From contig CAKUAQ010000009.1 of assembly GCA_934636435.1 (NCBI GenBank), positions 1-54,571 on the forward strand: 54,571 bases of DNA. Direction: 5' to 3'. The notes beneath the pieces were generated by a model, which was given only the letters and a program-made list of their open reading frames with translations, was not told the origin of the DNA and ran no database searches. Source of the stretch: an uncultured Eubacteriales bacterium. Lineage in GTDB: Bacteria; Bacillota; Clostridia; Oscillospirales; Acutalibacteraceae. A program made the position numbers and the translations under genes. Below, one piece after another: positions 34,396 through 44,462 of this stretch; position 1 is the stretch's first letter, and every line of letters begins with the position of its first letter.

Positions 34396-35457
34396 TTATT
34401 GATACAGGAGTTTTTTCAGGATGGGCAGCATCCCCTGGGCCATCCGATACAGCCCCAGATCGTTGGGATGGCAGACATCCACGGTGCAGGTATCGGATTC
34501 AAATCCGGCGAAAAGCGAATCGCCGTCGATGAAATACACATGCCGATCTCCGGCATTCACCGCCCGCACATAGCTTTCCATAATGGTCTTTCGCCGCATG
34601 AGAGCGTCGTCGATCCACCGATCCGGGTGGCTGATCATGATATAGGGCAGATCGGGGCAGCGTTCCCGGATGGCTTCATACAGCGCATAGTGGGTGTCGG
34701 CCAAATAGGCGGCGCCGGGGGCATTGTGGTCATAGTCCGATACGAACACCGACATCTCCAGCCCGGCCATATAGGCGGCGATGGCTTTTTCGCCCCGGGC
34801 ACTGCCGGAAAAGCCCAGAGAAATATAGTCCATATTCAGCGCACGGGAGAGAAAATTCTGATAGATGTTGCCGGGGCGGGAGGCGCAGGCCCCCTGGGTG
34901 ATGGACGAGCCGTAAAAGACCACCGGCTTGCGGTTATAATAGCCGTCCGGGGTCTCCGTGCGGCTGCCCGCCTTCAGGCCGATATACAGCCTGCTCACCG
35001 GGTTGTAGGGCGGGAAATTCAGCACATAGTTTACCGCCCTGCCCGTGGTATTGCCGGTGTATACGATGCCCTCATAGGTATGCTGTGTGTCCACCGGCGG
35101 GATGTACGCGCCCACATAAAACTGCCGGCCGCCGATCTCTTTATACAAATCGAAGCCGCTTGTTCCGCTCAGCGGCATATGTGCCAGCCGGCAGAGACCG
35201 GGATAGCTTGCCTGGATAGCGATATAGGGAGAATCCGTGCATAGACGGACGCGCCCGCCGGAGGTGTTGTCGCACAGCCCTCCGACTCCCTCGTTTACCG
35301 TTTGCGCCACATCCCGGGGCATCCGCATATAGGCCTCGTCTGTTTCGGCAAATCCGTAGCGGGCGAATACCCGGTCCCCGGCATCCAGCCAGACGATGTC
35401 CCGCTCCGACAGCTTGGTTTCAATGGAAAAATTGCGATCAATCTCTGCGATATTCAT
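34396..35457 (-). CDS. SGNH/GDSL-family esterase with N-terminal beta domain
   Basis: 353 residues, no signal peptide. The first 160 residues are a jelly-roll-like domain; the SGNH hydrolase follows with YGSSITQG (nucleophile Ser) near 182, GFSGSARGE (Gly block) near 220, DYDHNAPG (Asn block) near 245 and CHPNDLGLYRM (Asp/His) near 335. Such two-domain SGNH proteins are often carbohydrate deacetylases. As a cytoplasmic protein it could remove acetyl groups from imported oligosaccharides. Start ATG 35457 with AGGGGGAT upstream, and a strong promoter at 35494-35521. Confidence 0.83.
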   Translation of the reverse strand: MNIAEIDRNFSIETKLSERDIVWLDAGDRVFARYGFAETDEAYMRMPRDVAQTVNEGVGGLCDNTSGGRVRLCTDSPYIAIQASYPGLCRLAHMPLSGTSGFDLYKEIGGRQFYVGAYIPPVDTQHTYEGIVYTGNTTGRAVNYVLNFPPYNPVSRLYIGLKAGSRTETPDGYYNRKPVVFYGSSITQGACASRPGNIYQNFLSRALNMDYISLGFSGSARGEKAIAAYMAGLEMSVFVSDYDHNAPGAAYLADTHYALYEAIRERCPDLPYIMISHPDRWIDDALMRRKTIMESYVRAVNAGDRHVYFIDGDSLFAGFESDTCTVDVCHPNDLGLYRMAQGMLPILKKLLYQ

Positions 35458-35493
35458 ATAAATCCCCCTTGATCCGGCCGGTATTCCGAAAAC

Positions 35494-35521
35494 AGTATAC
35501 CGCACAGATCGGTTTTGTCAA
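35494..35521 (-). promoter_or_regulatory. Strong promoter of the SGNH/isomerase unit
   Basis: On the - strand: TTGACA (35516-35521), 16 bases, TATACT (35494-35499). The deduced start leaves a leader of about 30 bases. A perfect -35 box suggests constitutive expression. Confidence 0.75.
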
Positions 35522-35561
35522 TAGCTGCCGTCTGGTGGCGGCGTTTCTCCCATACAGGGTG

Positions 35562-35598
35562 CAGGGGCAGAGGACACCGTACCGTTCCTCTGCCCCTG
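35562..35598 (-). terminator. Hairpin after the 2102-residue gene
   Basis: CAGGGGCAGAGGA (35562-35574) pairs with TCCTCTGCCCCTG (35586-35598), five bases after the stop. It lacks a T-run but is well placed to end cassette B. Confidence 0.6.
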
Positions 35599-35602
35599 AC
35601 TG

Positions 35603-38600
35603 TTACTGTTCTGTTCCCTTTTTCCCGGATTTACGGCGTTTCACGATCACGATCGCCACAACGGCTCCTGCGATCAGAACCACCGCTACACCGGAAGCGA
35701 TGAGGATCGGTACCAGCGGGCTGCTGTCCTCTCCGTTGACGAGAATTTTTCTTCTCTTCTTGACTTTCCCGCTCTTTTCCGGCTCTTTCTCCGGCTCCTC
35801 GGTCGTATCCGAGTCGTCGTCACCGGGAGTATTGATCGTGCCGGCGTTGTCCGTATCGGTGGTGTTGTCCTTGGTGTTTTCCGTGGTATTCACCGGATGG
35901 ATTGTATCGGACACCTGCGTGAACATGAAGTCGTCAAAGAACACGCTGGCGTTCCCGGAGGTGCGCATGGCCACCCACTGGGTGCGGGCGATGAAGGTGA
36001 ACTCCACCTTCTGCCATTCGCCCTGCTGCAGTGTGACCCGCTTGATGAATTCCACCCCGGAATCGGAATCGTATACATCCGGCCAGTTCTCGTACACCAG
36101 CGACAGATCCACCGCCGTGCCGGACACATCCGTGGTCGTCCAGAAGGTCATGGTATACTGTTTGCCGACCGTCAGCAGCGTCTCATACATCAGCAGGAAA
36201 TCGCTGTCGGCGGCGGTGGCACCGATGCGGTGCATGGAGGCCGTACCGTTGCGGACATAGTTTGCATTGTACCCAACCGTGCCGGGGAGATAATACTCAT
36301 AGTCTCTGCCGGTGTCGTACATCGTGTCCGGGTATTCCTCGAAGTCCTGCATCTCGCCGTTGGGGACCCACTTGGCATACAGCACCTGGTCGAAATAGGG
36401 GAAATAATCGATGTCGAACTTGAAGTCCAGCTGCCGGTAGACATACCAGCCGTCGAAGATATAGCCCTCCCGCACGGGGATCGGTATGTTCATCTTCTCC
36501 TCGGGATTGCCGTAGATGGGATCGAAGGTCGTGCCGCCGTTGCTCACGAAGGAGACCTCAATGGGCTTCGGCTCCGAGGTGTTGGAGAACCGGTCGGTGG
36601 TTCCGAAGATCCGCAACACCGGGGTGCCGTTGGGCAGCGCATACCACACATTCTCGAAATCCAGCGCCGGCATATTCTTGTATGCCGCCTCGCCCCGCAT
36701 CATCAGCAGGCTGATCTGCGTGACCATGTTGCCCAGACCCGTGGAATTGGCATAGTTCTCCGTATAGTTGATGGGGGTCGCGGAGTTGGTCACGCTGGCG
36801 CGGCCATTGCCCAACAGGTCGGCATCGACCGTCGCCGAATAGCAATGGGTGACGGTGGCGCCGGGGTATTCCGTCCAGCTGTTGCCGACGATACCGCCCA
36901 CGCGTTCGCCGTTCAGCTTACCGATGAAGTAGCAATCGCTGATATCCGCCGGGCGCGGAGCGCCGGCCACGATGCCGCCGCAGAAATCCGCTTCCAGCGT
37001 CACCGTCTTATCGCCGAAGCACTGAGAGATCTTCGGGAACACGACCGGCGTATCCACATAGGTGGAGTCCGCTTTGTTGAAGAATACATATCCGGCAAGA
37101 CCGCCCACATAGCTCTCGGTCTTGGTGAGCTCGCTGCGCACCTTCATGTGGGCGTTGGCGATGCCCACCCGTTCGATCACCGTGCCGTCGGAGATGGAGG
37201 GGAAGAGACCCGCATAGACCACATCCGTGGTTTGTTTCAGATCCAGATACAGTCCATACACCACATGGCCGTCGCCGTCAAAGTGGCCGTTGAAGTTACC
37301 GGTTCTTGCGCCGCTGACCCAGAACCAGGAATTGGGGTTGTTCTTCTCCCAGTTGCTGTTTTTCACATCGTTGAGATAGATGTCGTCCGTCAGCTTATAG
37401 TAGTTGCCGACGCTGGCATACAGATCGTTCACCAGATACGCCAGCTGCTCGGGGGTGGAGATCAGATAGGGGTCGTCGATCTTGCCGGTGCCGCCGGCAA
37501 AGCCGGAAGCCAGCCGTCCGCCCCATACCTGACCGGGGACACCCTCGTATTCGCCCACGTTCAGCACCGGATAGCGGTCCGTTGTTTTCCATGCGCGCTC
37601 CCAGTTGAACAGCGGCATATTGGTCTTGGCTGCCGCACCCAGCATCTTTTCCGCCGCGATCACAGTCACACCGGACTCTCCGTCGGTGAAGGTGCCGTAG
37701 TTGTTGATGGAGGAACCGCTCAGTCCCTTCTTGGGGCTGAATTTGCTGGGCTGCAGCGAGAAGCTGTTTTTCACCGTGACGGTGCCCCAGACGTTGCCCA
37801 GCATCGTACCGACGTAGGCCGGAGCCTTCACCGTGCCGAGGAACGCGCAGGTGTCCACCGCGATAACGGCACCGCCGTAGCCCACGATACCGCCGGCGCC
37901 CTTGTCGTTTCCGGCGTCATAGGTGGATTCCACGCTGACCGTCTCCGTGATGTAGCATTCCGCGATTTTGATCTCGCCGCTGTTGGCGTCGCCCACCAGA
38001 CTGCCGGCCGCAAAGCCGGTGGTATAGATGGAGGAATCCGTCAGCACGATCCGTCGGATCGTGGCGTTTTTCGCATAGCAGAACAGGCCCACCTTGGAAT
38101 TGGTGCCGTTGTAATAGAGGCCGCTCACCGTGTGGCAGTCGCCGTTCACATTCCCCTGAAAAATGTTGTTGTTCCAGATCCACTGGGTGGCGGAATCCTT
38201 CCAGTTCTCCGCCGACGTATCGTTGAGCCGGATATCCTCGATGATCTTATAGTATTTTCCGGCGCTTTCCGCATCCTGCACCATCTTGGCCAGCTGTTCG
38301 CCGGTGGCGATGAGGTAGGGGTTCGCTTCGCTGCCGTCGCCGCCGGCATAGCCCTCGGCCGCCAGACCCGTCCAGACTGCGCCGGGCGTGCCGTTGGGAT
38401 CCAGGAACCGGCACCGGGGATAGCCCTCGGTGGTCGCCCAGACGATCTTCCAGTTCAGCCCCGGCATATTGGTTCTGGCCGCTTCACCCTTCATCTGATC
38501 CGTGGTGAGCTTGGTCACACCGGTCTCATCCGCCGTGCCGTAGTTGCCGGAGGGCTCGGTCAGACCCCGCTTTGTGCAGAATCGGACCCCGGCCGTGGCA

Positions 38601-41600
38601 AAGCTGCCCCGGATTGAAACCGTGCCCCAGCAGTTGCCGACGAAGGCGCCGGGATTGCCCGGAGCGACTACCTTGCCCGTGAAAGCGGAGTTTTCGATCT
38701 GTACGCTGCCGCCGCCGTAACCCACGAATCCGCCGGCGCCTTTATCGCCGCCGGCATTATAAGTGGATTCCACATAGGTCGTTTCGGTCGCTTGGCACTC
38801 GGAGAGGCTCACGGTGCCGGCAGACACCTGCCCGACCAGCAGCGCCGGGCCGAAGCTGGTGGTATACACATAGGATTGATCGACGGTCACCCGTTTGATG
38901 GTGGCGTCTTTGGCATAGCGGAACAGGCCGACTCTGGATTCGCTGCCATTATAGTACAGGCCGCTGATGGTGTGCCCGTTGCCGCTGAAGATACCGCCGA
39001 ATGTGGCGGTGGACACGATCCACGGACGGGCGGTATCCTTCCAGTTTTCCGCGGATGTATCGTTGAGCCGAATGTCCGCGGCCAGCTGATAATACTTGCC
39101 GCCGGTGGAGGTATCCTTCACCAGATAGGCCAGCTGTTCGGCCGTTTCGATGATGTAGGGGTCGCTCTGCGTACCGGTGCCCGCCGCATAGCCGATCGCC
39201 GACACGCCGGACCATACCTCGCCTGCCACGCCGCTGTAAAACCGCACCGGGTATTTTTCGGTGGCCGCCCAGCCGCTCAGCAGGGGCATATGGGTGAGGG
39301 CGTCCTTGCCCTTCATCTGCTCCGCCGCTACTGCCTGGGTGCCGGTCTGTGCGCCGGTATAGGCGCTGTAATTGTTGGCGGAGGTGCTGTCATTGTCTCC
39401 TTTGCCGCGGAACTGTACCGTCGCGGTGGAGAAGCTGTTTTTGATCACAGCCGCCGTCCAGCAGTTGCCCAGGAATGCGCCCGCAAAGCCCGGCGCCTCC
39501 ACGGTGCCCACAAAGGCGGAGCCTTCAACGGTGACCTTGCCGCCGCCGTAGCCCACGAAACCGCCGGCGCCCTTATCGCCACCGGCATTGTAGGTGGAGC
39601 GGACCGTCACGCTGTCCTCCACCACGCAGTCGGTGATGGTGACGGCTCCCCCCGCCTGACCGATCAGCGTGCCGACGCCGAAGCCGGAGGAAACAAGCTG
39701 GGAATCCGCCACCGTGAGCTGCCGGATGGTCGCCTCTTTCGTGTAGCAGAACAGACCGACCTTGCTGGCGTTGCCGTTATAGTAGAGACCGCGGACGGTG
39801 TGTCCGGCGCCGTCCAGATGGCCGGCGAACTGGTTGTTGTTCCACAGCCACTGGGTGGCCGCATCTTTCCAGTTTTCCGCGGTGGTATCGTTGAGCCATA
39901 TATCCTCGGTCAGCACATAGTATTTACCCGTGCTCTGCTCGTCTGCCGCCATCTTGGCCAGCTGCGAGCCGAAAGCGATCTGATAGGGATCGGCTGCCGT
40001 GCCGGTTCCGCCGGCATAGCGCTTGGCAACGGTGCCGTCCCAGATTTTGCTCTCCTCGGCCTCGGTCACCCGGTATTCCGGATAGCCGCTCTCCCGGACG
40101 GTCCAGACGTTCTTCCAGTCCAGATCGGGCATCGCCGCGGCCGCGTCGGGGCCCTGCATCTTTGCCGCCTCGCAGACCTTGGTATTATAGACCGTGTCGG
40201 CGGTGTCGGTATAGCAGTTGACGGCGGTGGCCGCCTGGCCGGGATCGTTTCCGAGCACGCCCCTGGCGAAGGTGTTCTTCACCGTCACCTTGGCGGAGCC
40301 GACACTGGCGGCGATGGCGCCGGTGTTCGCCGTGGCGGTCCGGTCGGACAGCACCGCCGAATCCTCCACCGTGAACTCGCCCTTGCCGCCGCCGATGATG
40401 CCGCCGGCCGTGGTATTCGTGCTCTTGACGGTATTATTCTCACGGATGTAGCACTTGACGACGCTGAAGCTGCCGCCGTCCGCATAGCCGATCAGGGTCG
40501 CCAGCGCCGTACCGTCCGACTCGATATAGGTGTCGTCGAAACGGATATCGCTGACCGATACCGTCCCCTTGGCCGCCGGGATGAGGCCTACCTTGCTGTC
40601 ACTGCCCTTGTAGTACAGTCCCCGCACGGAATGGCCGCCGCCGGTCAGGGTGCCCTGGAAATACTTCCCGCCGACCGCATCCAGCGAATACCAGGAGCGG
40701 GGCGCGCCGTTCTTCCAGTCGGCGACCGTCGTATCGTTGAGATAGATATGCGCCGCCAGCGTATAGAACTTCCCCTTGGAGTTATCGCCCTCATGCAGCA
40801 TGAGGGCCAGCTGGGCGCCGTCGGCGATCCAGTAGGGATCGTCCGCCGTACCGCTGCCCGCCGCATAGGATTTGGCCACGCTGCCGTCCCAGATCTCGCG
40901 GGCGGGCTTGGCGTTCTTGAGCACCGGATAGCTGTCGGTGAGCATCCAGACGCTGTCCCATGTCAGCGCCGGCATCTGGGTCTTGGCTGCCGCTCCCTTG
41001 ATGGTGGACAAATCGTCTATGGCGTAGCTGTTCTCCTGTTTGTCCACAACGCCGGAATTGCAGAAGCTCTTATGGGAAAAGCTGTTGCAGATTGTGACGT
41101 TGTTGTTGTCGTAGTACCAGCCGCTGAAAGCACCGGTGTAGCTGCCGGATACCGTCGCCAGCACCGCGGAGTTTTCCACAGTATAGTTGTCATTCGCATT
41201 ACGGGCACATCCCAGGAATCCGCCGACCGTTCCGCCGGAAGCGATCACGGTCACCGAGTTGGTCAAATAGCAATTGGAGACCGTAAAAGATCGGGCTTTA
41301 CCGCTCCCGCCGTAGTTATATCCTACAAACGCTCCGACAAAATTGCCGCCGGCGTCAATATAGGCATCCGAAAGGGTCAGATTCTTAAAGGTGACATCGT
41401 AGGACCAGACGTCGGTATAGGGAAACAGGCCGAAATCCTGGTCGCCCTTATAATACAACCCGTAGATGGTGTATCCGTCACCGTCGAGGGTGCCGCCGAA
41501 CCGTTGGCTGCCGGCGGTCGTAAACCAGCTGTGCGGGTCGTTTTCCTTCCAGTTCGGGTCAGATACGTCGTTCAGGTAGATGTTGGCTGTTAGCTTATAG

Positions 41601-41911
41601 TACTTGCCCATGGAAGCGCTCTGACTATTGTTGTCTGCCGTAGCAATCACATCGTGCTGCAACAAATAGGCCAGCTGATTGGGGGTCGCAATGAGATAGG
41701 GATCGGATGCCGTGCCGGTTCCGCCTGCGAAGCCGGTCGCCGTTTCACCGTTCCATACGACTCCCTTGACCCCCTCCTTGAGGGGGTCGGAGGAACCGCC
41801 GGTATCGGCTCCCGCCATCACGACGAGATTCACGGACAGGGCCGTAATCAGCATCACAAGAGCCAGCAGAAGCGCAAGAGCTTTTCTGGAAAAGTTCATT
41901 GACAGTTTCAT
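35603..41911 (-). CDS. Giant GLUG-like repeat surface protein
   Basis: 2102 residues. Signal peptide (to about 34, VVMAGAD). Six modules of about 230-280 residues follow to about 1740, each opening with a W(S/D/T)G...GYAGGTG...DPYLIAT..QLAYLV block, then LNDT...NW, GLYYNG and beta-strand-rich GLUG-like text typical of right-handed beta-helix adhesins. An InlB B-type repeat (EGYIFDGWYV) is near 1800, and a jelly-roll CBM4/9-like domain at about 1840-2000 (MQDFEEYPDT to DDFMFTQV). The end has a Thr/Asp/Glu linker, one membrane helix and a basic KRRKSGKKGTEQ tail without LPxTG, so it is probably membrane-anchored. It starts 39 bases after the binding-protein stop (AAAGGAG upstream), as the last gene of cassette B. 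Adhesion or scaffolding of glycan is inferred. Confidence 0.85.
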   Translation of the reverse strand: MKLSMNFSRKALALLLALVMLITALSVNLVVMAGADTGGSSDPLKEGVKGVVWNGETATGFAGGTGTASDPYLIATPNQLAYLLQHDVIATADNNSQSASMGKYYKLTANIYLNDVSDPNWKENDPHSWFTTAGSQRFGGTLDGDGYTIYGLYYKGDQDFGLFPYTDVWSYDVTFKNLTLSDAYIDAGGNFVGAFVGYNYGGSGKARSFTVSNCYLTNSVTVIASGGTVGGFLGCARNANDNYTVENSAVLATVSGSYTGAFSGWYYDNNNVTICNSFSHKSFCNSGVVDKQENSYAIDDLSTIKGAAAKTQMPALTWDSVWMLTDSYPVLKNAKPAREIWDGSVAKSYAAGSGTADDPYWIADGAQLALMLHEGDNSKGKFYTLAAHIYLNDTTVADWKNGAPRSWYSLDAVGGKYFQGTLTGGGHSVRGLYYKGSDSKVGLIPAAKGTVSVSDIRFDDTYIESDGTALATLIGYADGGSFSVVKCYIRENNTVKSTNTTAGGIIGGGKGEFTVEDSAVLSDRTATANTGAIAASVGSAKVTVKNTFARGVLGNDPGQAATAVNCYTDTADTVYNTKVCEAAKMQGPDAAAAMPDLDWKNVWTVRESGYPEYRVTEAEESKIWDGTVAKRYAGGTGTAADPYQIAFGSQLAKMAADEQSTGKYYVLTEDIWLNDTTAENWKDAATQWLWNNNQFAGHLDGAGHTVRGLYYNGNASKVGLFCYTKEATIRQLTVADSQLVSSGFGVGTLIGQAGGAVTITDCVVEDSVTVRSTYNAGGDKGAGGFVGYGGGKVTVEGSAFVGTVEAPGFAGAFLGNCWTAAVIKNSFSTATVQFRGKGDNDSTSANNYSAYTGAQTGTQAVAAEQMKGKDALTHMPLLSGWAATEKYPVRFYSGVAGEVWSGVSAIGYAAGTGTQSDPYIIETAEQLAYLVKDTSTGGKYYQLAADIRLNDTSAENWKDTARPWIVSTATFGGIFSGNGHTISGLYYNGSESRVGLFRYAKDATIKRVTVDQSYVYTTSFGPALLVGQVSAGTVSLSECQATETTYVESTYNAGGDKGAGGFVGYGGGSVQIENSAFTGKVVAPGNPGAFVGNCWGTVSIRGSFATAGVRFCTKRGLTEPSGNYGTADETGVTKLTTDQMKGEAARTNMPGLNWKIVWATTEGYPRCRFLDPNGTPGAVWTGLAAEGYAGGDGSEANPYLIATGEQLAKMVQDAESAGKYYKIIEDIRLNDTSAENWKDSATQWIWNNNIFQGNVNGDCHTVSGLYYNGTNSKVGLFCYAKNATIRRIVLTDSSIYTTGFAAGSLVGDANSGEIKIAECYITETVSVESTYDAGNDKGAGGIVGYGGAVIAVDTCAFLGTVKAPAYVGTMLGNVWGTVTVKNSFSLQPSKFSPKKGLSGSSINNYGTFTDGESGVTVIAAEKMLGAAAKTNMPLFNWERAWKTTDRYPVLNVGEYEGVPGQVWGGRLASGFAGGTGKIDDPYLISTPEQLAYLVNDLYASVGNYYKLTDDIYLNDVKNSNWEKNNPNSWFWVSGARTGNFNGHFDGDGHVVYGLYLDLKQTTDVVYAGLFPSISDGTVIERVGIANAHMKVRSELTKTESYVGGLAGYVFFNKADSTYVDTPVVFPKISQCFGDKTVTLEADFCGGIVAGAPRPADISDCYFIGKLNGERVGGIVGNSWTEYPGATVTHCYSATVDADLLGNGRASVTNSATPINYTENYANSTGLGNMVTQISLLMMRGEAAYKNMPALDFENVWYALPNGTPVLRIFGTTDRFSNTSEPKPIEVSFVSNGGTTFDPIYGNPEEKMNIPIPVREGYIFDGWYVYRQLDFKFDIDYFPYFDQVLYAKWVPNGEMQDFEEYPDTMYDTGRDYEYYLPGTVGYNANYVRNGTASMHRIGATAADSDFLLMYETLLTVGKQYTMTFWTTTDVSGTAVDLSLVYENWPDVYDSDSGVEFIKRVTLQQGEWQKVEFTFIARTQWVAMRTSGNASVFFDDFMFTQVSDTIHPVNTTENTKDNTTDTDNAGTINTPGDDDSDTTEEPEKEPEKSGKVKKRRKILVNGEDSSPLVPILIASGVAVVLIAGAVVAIVIVKRRKSGKKGTEQ
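37700..40020 (-). repeat. DNA-level repeats within the giant gene
   Basis: Modules 3-5 share long near-identical runs; for example, CCGCCGGCGCC with its flanks recurs at about 37890, 38730 and 39560, with periods of 840 and 831 bases. Recombination between them could change module number without breaking the frame. Confidence 0.7.
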
Positions 41912-41950
41912 ATGCGCACTCCTTTGGATAGAAAGTTTCTGAGAGAGTCC

Positions 41951-43396
41951 TTATTTCAGTCCTAAAGATTGGAGCTGCTTCTGGATCTCGCTGTTCACCT
42001 TGTTCACATTGCTGTTGATGGTGGGCAGGTAGGCGGAAACCTTGGTCCGCACCTGGTTGGGGGATTCGCCGGCAAAGCCGATGTAGTTATCCGTGCTCTC
42101 GCTGCACAGCGTCGCTACGCCCAGCAGCAGGTAGGGATTCTTGTCGTCGGTATTCACGCCGGAGGTGAGCTTGAAGAAGAACTGCTTTGCCTCGTTGTTG
42201 ATGAATGCGGAATCGGTGTCGTAGTTGTTGACATCCAGATAGTAGCGGATGAAGATGCCGGCGCCGACCGGGTTCTGTGCGCCGCGGATCAGACCCCAGC
42301 CACGGAACAGGCCGGTGGTGTAGGCCTTGGTGTTGTCGTCGTATTTCGGGATATAGGTGAAGCCCACGTCGTTGGGGTTCATCTCGGAGAAGTATCCGGT
42401 GGCTTTCATGCCGTATGCGTTGGTGATGGCGATGCCGGCCTTGCCCTTGATGAAGTTCTGCATCAGGTTCCGCTCCAGCGGATTCCGGATCAGACCGTCG
42501 CTGACCCACTGGGCGATCCGGGTCAGCACATTGTTGGTCATCTCGTTCACGCCGTTGGTGATCTTGCCGTCCTTGAAGCCGTAGAAGCCTGTTCCGGCGG
42601 AGGCCAGCAGCGTCTGCACATCCACATACGCGCCGATGTAGCCGGCATTCTTCAGATCGGTCATGCACTTCTCCAGCGCAGCGTAGTTCCACTTGTTGGC
42701 CTTGTAGTATTCCTCGGGGGTAGTGATATTATTGTCATTGAAGATCTTCTTGTTGTAAAACAGACAGTCAACTTCCGCCCAGATATTACCCACTGTATTG
42801 ACAAGGAAGGGCTTGCCGCCCAGGGTGGACATCTTGATCATGCCCTGATCCCAGATGCCGTCGGACAGATTCAGCTGCATGGCGTCCAGGGGCTGCAGGC
42901 AGGAGATGGAGGCCGGGAAGAAGCCGTTGTCGAAGAAGATATCGGGGGAGTTATGGGCGGCGATCATACCGGCGATCTCGCTCACATAGGTGCTCTGCGG
43001 CACGGTGTCGATCTTCACCTTGATGCCGTATTTCTTCTGGAATTTCTCGATCACCTTGCCGTCCTCGTTCTGGAACGGATTTTTCCAGGTGGCGTACCGC
43101 ACGGTCGTGCCCCGGTATTTCTCCGGATTCACCGTGCCGGTGGAGGTGTTGGCATTGGGGGTATCCTTGCCGGGCTTCGAGCTTCCGCTGTTCTGGTTTC
43201 CGCTGGTGTTGTCAGCGTCCGTCGAGGAGCCGGAATCCGACCTGGACGTGTTGTCCGACAGGGTCGGGCCGTCATAGTCGGAATAGTAGGATTCCCATGA
43301 TATGGTGGGCTTGGATTTTCCGCAGCCCGCGATCATGGCCAGGATCATCAAAAGGCATGCGAGGGTTGCGAAAATGCGTGTAACTTTCCTTGACAT
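41951..43396 (-). CDS. Extracellular solute-binding lipoprotein (cassette B)
   Basis: 481 residues. Lipobox MIAGC (Cys about 23), a Ser/Asp/Asn linker, then an SBP_bac_1-type fold (VRYATWKNPF near 90, SPDIFFDNGFFPAS near 150, YNKKIFNDNNITTPEEYYKANKW near 215, GKAGIAITNAYGMKAT near 305). Counterpart of 15827-17380. Here it directly follows the second permease pair (59 bases), which identifies the transporter it serves. The frame stays open to 43678, but ATG 43396 has AAAGGAG upstream and a proper signal peptide. Confidence 0.9.
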   Translation of the reverse strand: MSRKVTRIFATLACLLMILAMIAGCGKSKPTISWESYYSDYDGPTLSDNTSRSDSGSSTDADNTSGNQNSGSSKPGKDTPNANTSTGTVNPEKYRGTTVRYATWKNPFQNEDGKVIEKFQKKYGIKVKIDTVPQSTYVSEIAGMIAAHNSPDIFFDNGFFPASISCLQPLDAMQLNLSDGIWDQGMIKMSTLGGKPFLVNTVGNIWAEVDCLFYNKKIFNDNNITTPEEYYKANKWNYAALEKCMTDLKNAGYIGAYVDVQTLLASAGTGFYGFKDGKITNGVNEMTNNVLTRIAQWVSDGLIRNPLERNLMQNFIKGKAGIAITNAYGMKATGYFSEMNPNDVGFTYIPKYDDNTKAYTTGLFRGWGLIRGAQNPVGAGIFIRYYLDVNNYDTDSAFINNEAKQFFFKLTSGVNTDDKNPYLLLGVATLCSESTDNYIGFAGESPNQVRTKVSAYLPTINSNVNKVNSEIQKQLQSLGLK

Positions 43397-43455
43397 AGCG
43401 ATTTCTCCTTTTTTCTGAATTTGTATGGATTTGCGCATTGTGTATACAAACAGGG

Positions 43456-44448
43456 TCAGCCGGTGATACCGACACGGTCGATGCTTTCGATAAAGCGCCG
43501 CTGCAGGATCATATACAGGAGCAGCATGGGCGCGACAAACAGCACACAGCCGGCCATCTGAAAGGCCAGAGTCTCCGGCGTTTCCGGATTCAGGTAATAC
43601 CCCATGGTGGTGAGGTTCGTCGGCAGCATATTCAGCGACATGGCCAGCGGATACTCGTCGTTGAGATACATTGCGCACAGCAGATAGTCGTTCCAGTGCC
43701 AGATGAGCGAGAATACCACCACCGTGGTGATCACCACGCCCGACGAGGGAACGGCGATCTTCAGAAAGGTCTTGATCGGTCCTGCGCCGTCAATCCATGC
43801 CGCCTCTTCCAGTTCCTTGGGGAAGGAGCTGAAAAACTGCATATAGATGAAGATGATGATACCGGAGCGCAGCCCCATGGAGAACAGCGACGGGAGATAG
43901 AAGGCGGCGACGCTCCCCAGCAGATTCGGCCGCGGGTCGGCGCCGGTCAGTTTATGGATCAGCTCCAGGATCCCCAGCGGATCGAATTTGGAATAGTTGG
44001 CCATGCGGGGGATGATCACCAGCATATCCGGCACCAGGATGGTTAGGAACAGCACGCCCAGCAGCAGGCCTCTGCCCTTGAACTTGAATCGGGCGAAGCC
44101 GTAGGCCGTCACGGCACAGGCGGCCACCTCGATGAGGGCGCTGACGATCTCGTATTTCAGGGTTGCAAAGAAGGATACATTATAGTCCAGCAGCTCCCAG
44201 GCCGTCTTGTAGTTAAACAGCGGGCTGATGGATTCGGGGATCCACACCCGAGAGGAGTTGAAGAACCCGTTCCGGCTGACGAGGGAGGTGACGACCATAT
44301 ACAGCAGGGGATAGATGATCACATAGCCGATGGCAATGAGCATCACCATGCGGAAAACGCTCGTCAATACGGCAGGGAGCGTTTTCTTCAGCCGATAGGC
44401 CCGTTCCTGCGCCGTGAGGGGTGTTGCATTGCGCTTAGTCTGTTTCAT
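43456..44448 (-). CDS. Carbohydrate ABC permease (MalG type), cassette B second pair
   Basis: 330 residues, first helix near 25-50. The EAA loop near 230 (EEAAWIDGAGPIKTFLKIAVP) matches 8998-9951. ATG 44448 with AAGGGGGC upstream; the frame extends to 44547 but that part overlaps the partner permease. It starts 14 bases after the stop of the partner and is followed by the lipoprotein binding-protein gene. Confidence 0.92.
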   Translation of the reverse strand: MKQTKRNATPLTAQERAYRLKKTLPAVLTSVFRMVMLIAIGYVIIYPLLYMVVTSLVSRNGFFNSSRVWIPESISPLFNYKTAWELLDYNVSFFATLKYEIVSALIEVAACAVTAYGFARFKFKGRGLLLGVLFLTILVPDMLVIIPRMANYSKFDPLGILELIHKLTGADPRPNLLGSVAAFYLPSLFSMGLRSGIIIFIYMQFFSSFPKELEEAAWIDGAGPIKTFLKIAVPSSGVVITTVVVFSLIWHWNDYLLCAMYLNDEYPLAMSLNMLPTNLTTMGYYLNPETPETLAFQMAGCVLFVAPMLLLYMILQRRFIESIDRVGITG

Positions 44449-44462
44449 TTGTGCTCGCCCCC

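Noticed and set aside
35603..35780. LPxTG sortase signal at the end of the giant protein
   Set aside because: Only a membrane helix and basic tail are present; no LPxTG or similar pentapeptide precedes it.
37700..40020. Regular repeats considered as a CRISPR array
   Set aside because: Period is over 800 bases and in frame with protein modules; no short direct repeats with unique spacers.
38792..41593. A 933-residue + strand open frame within the giant surface gene
   Set aside because: Its repeats are simply the reverse image of the real modules; no start signal.
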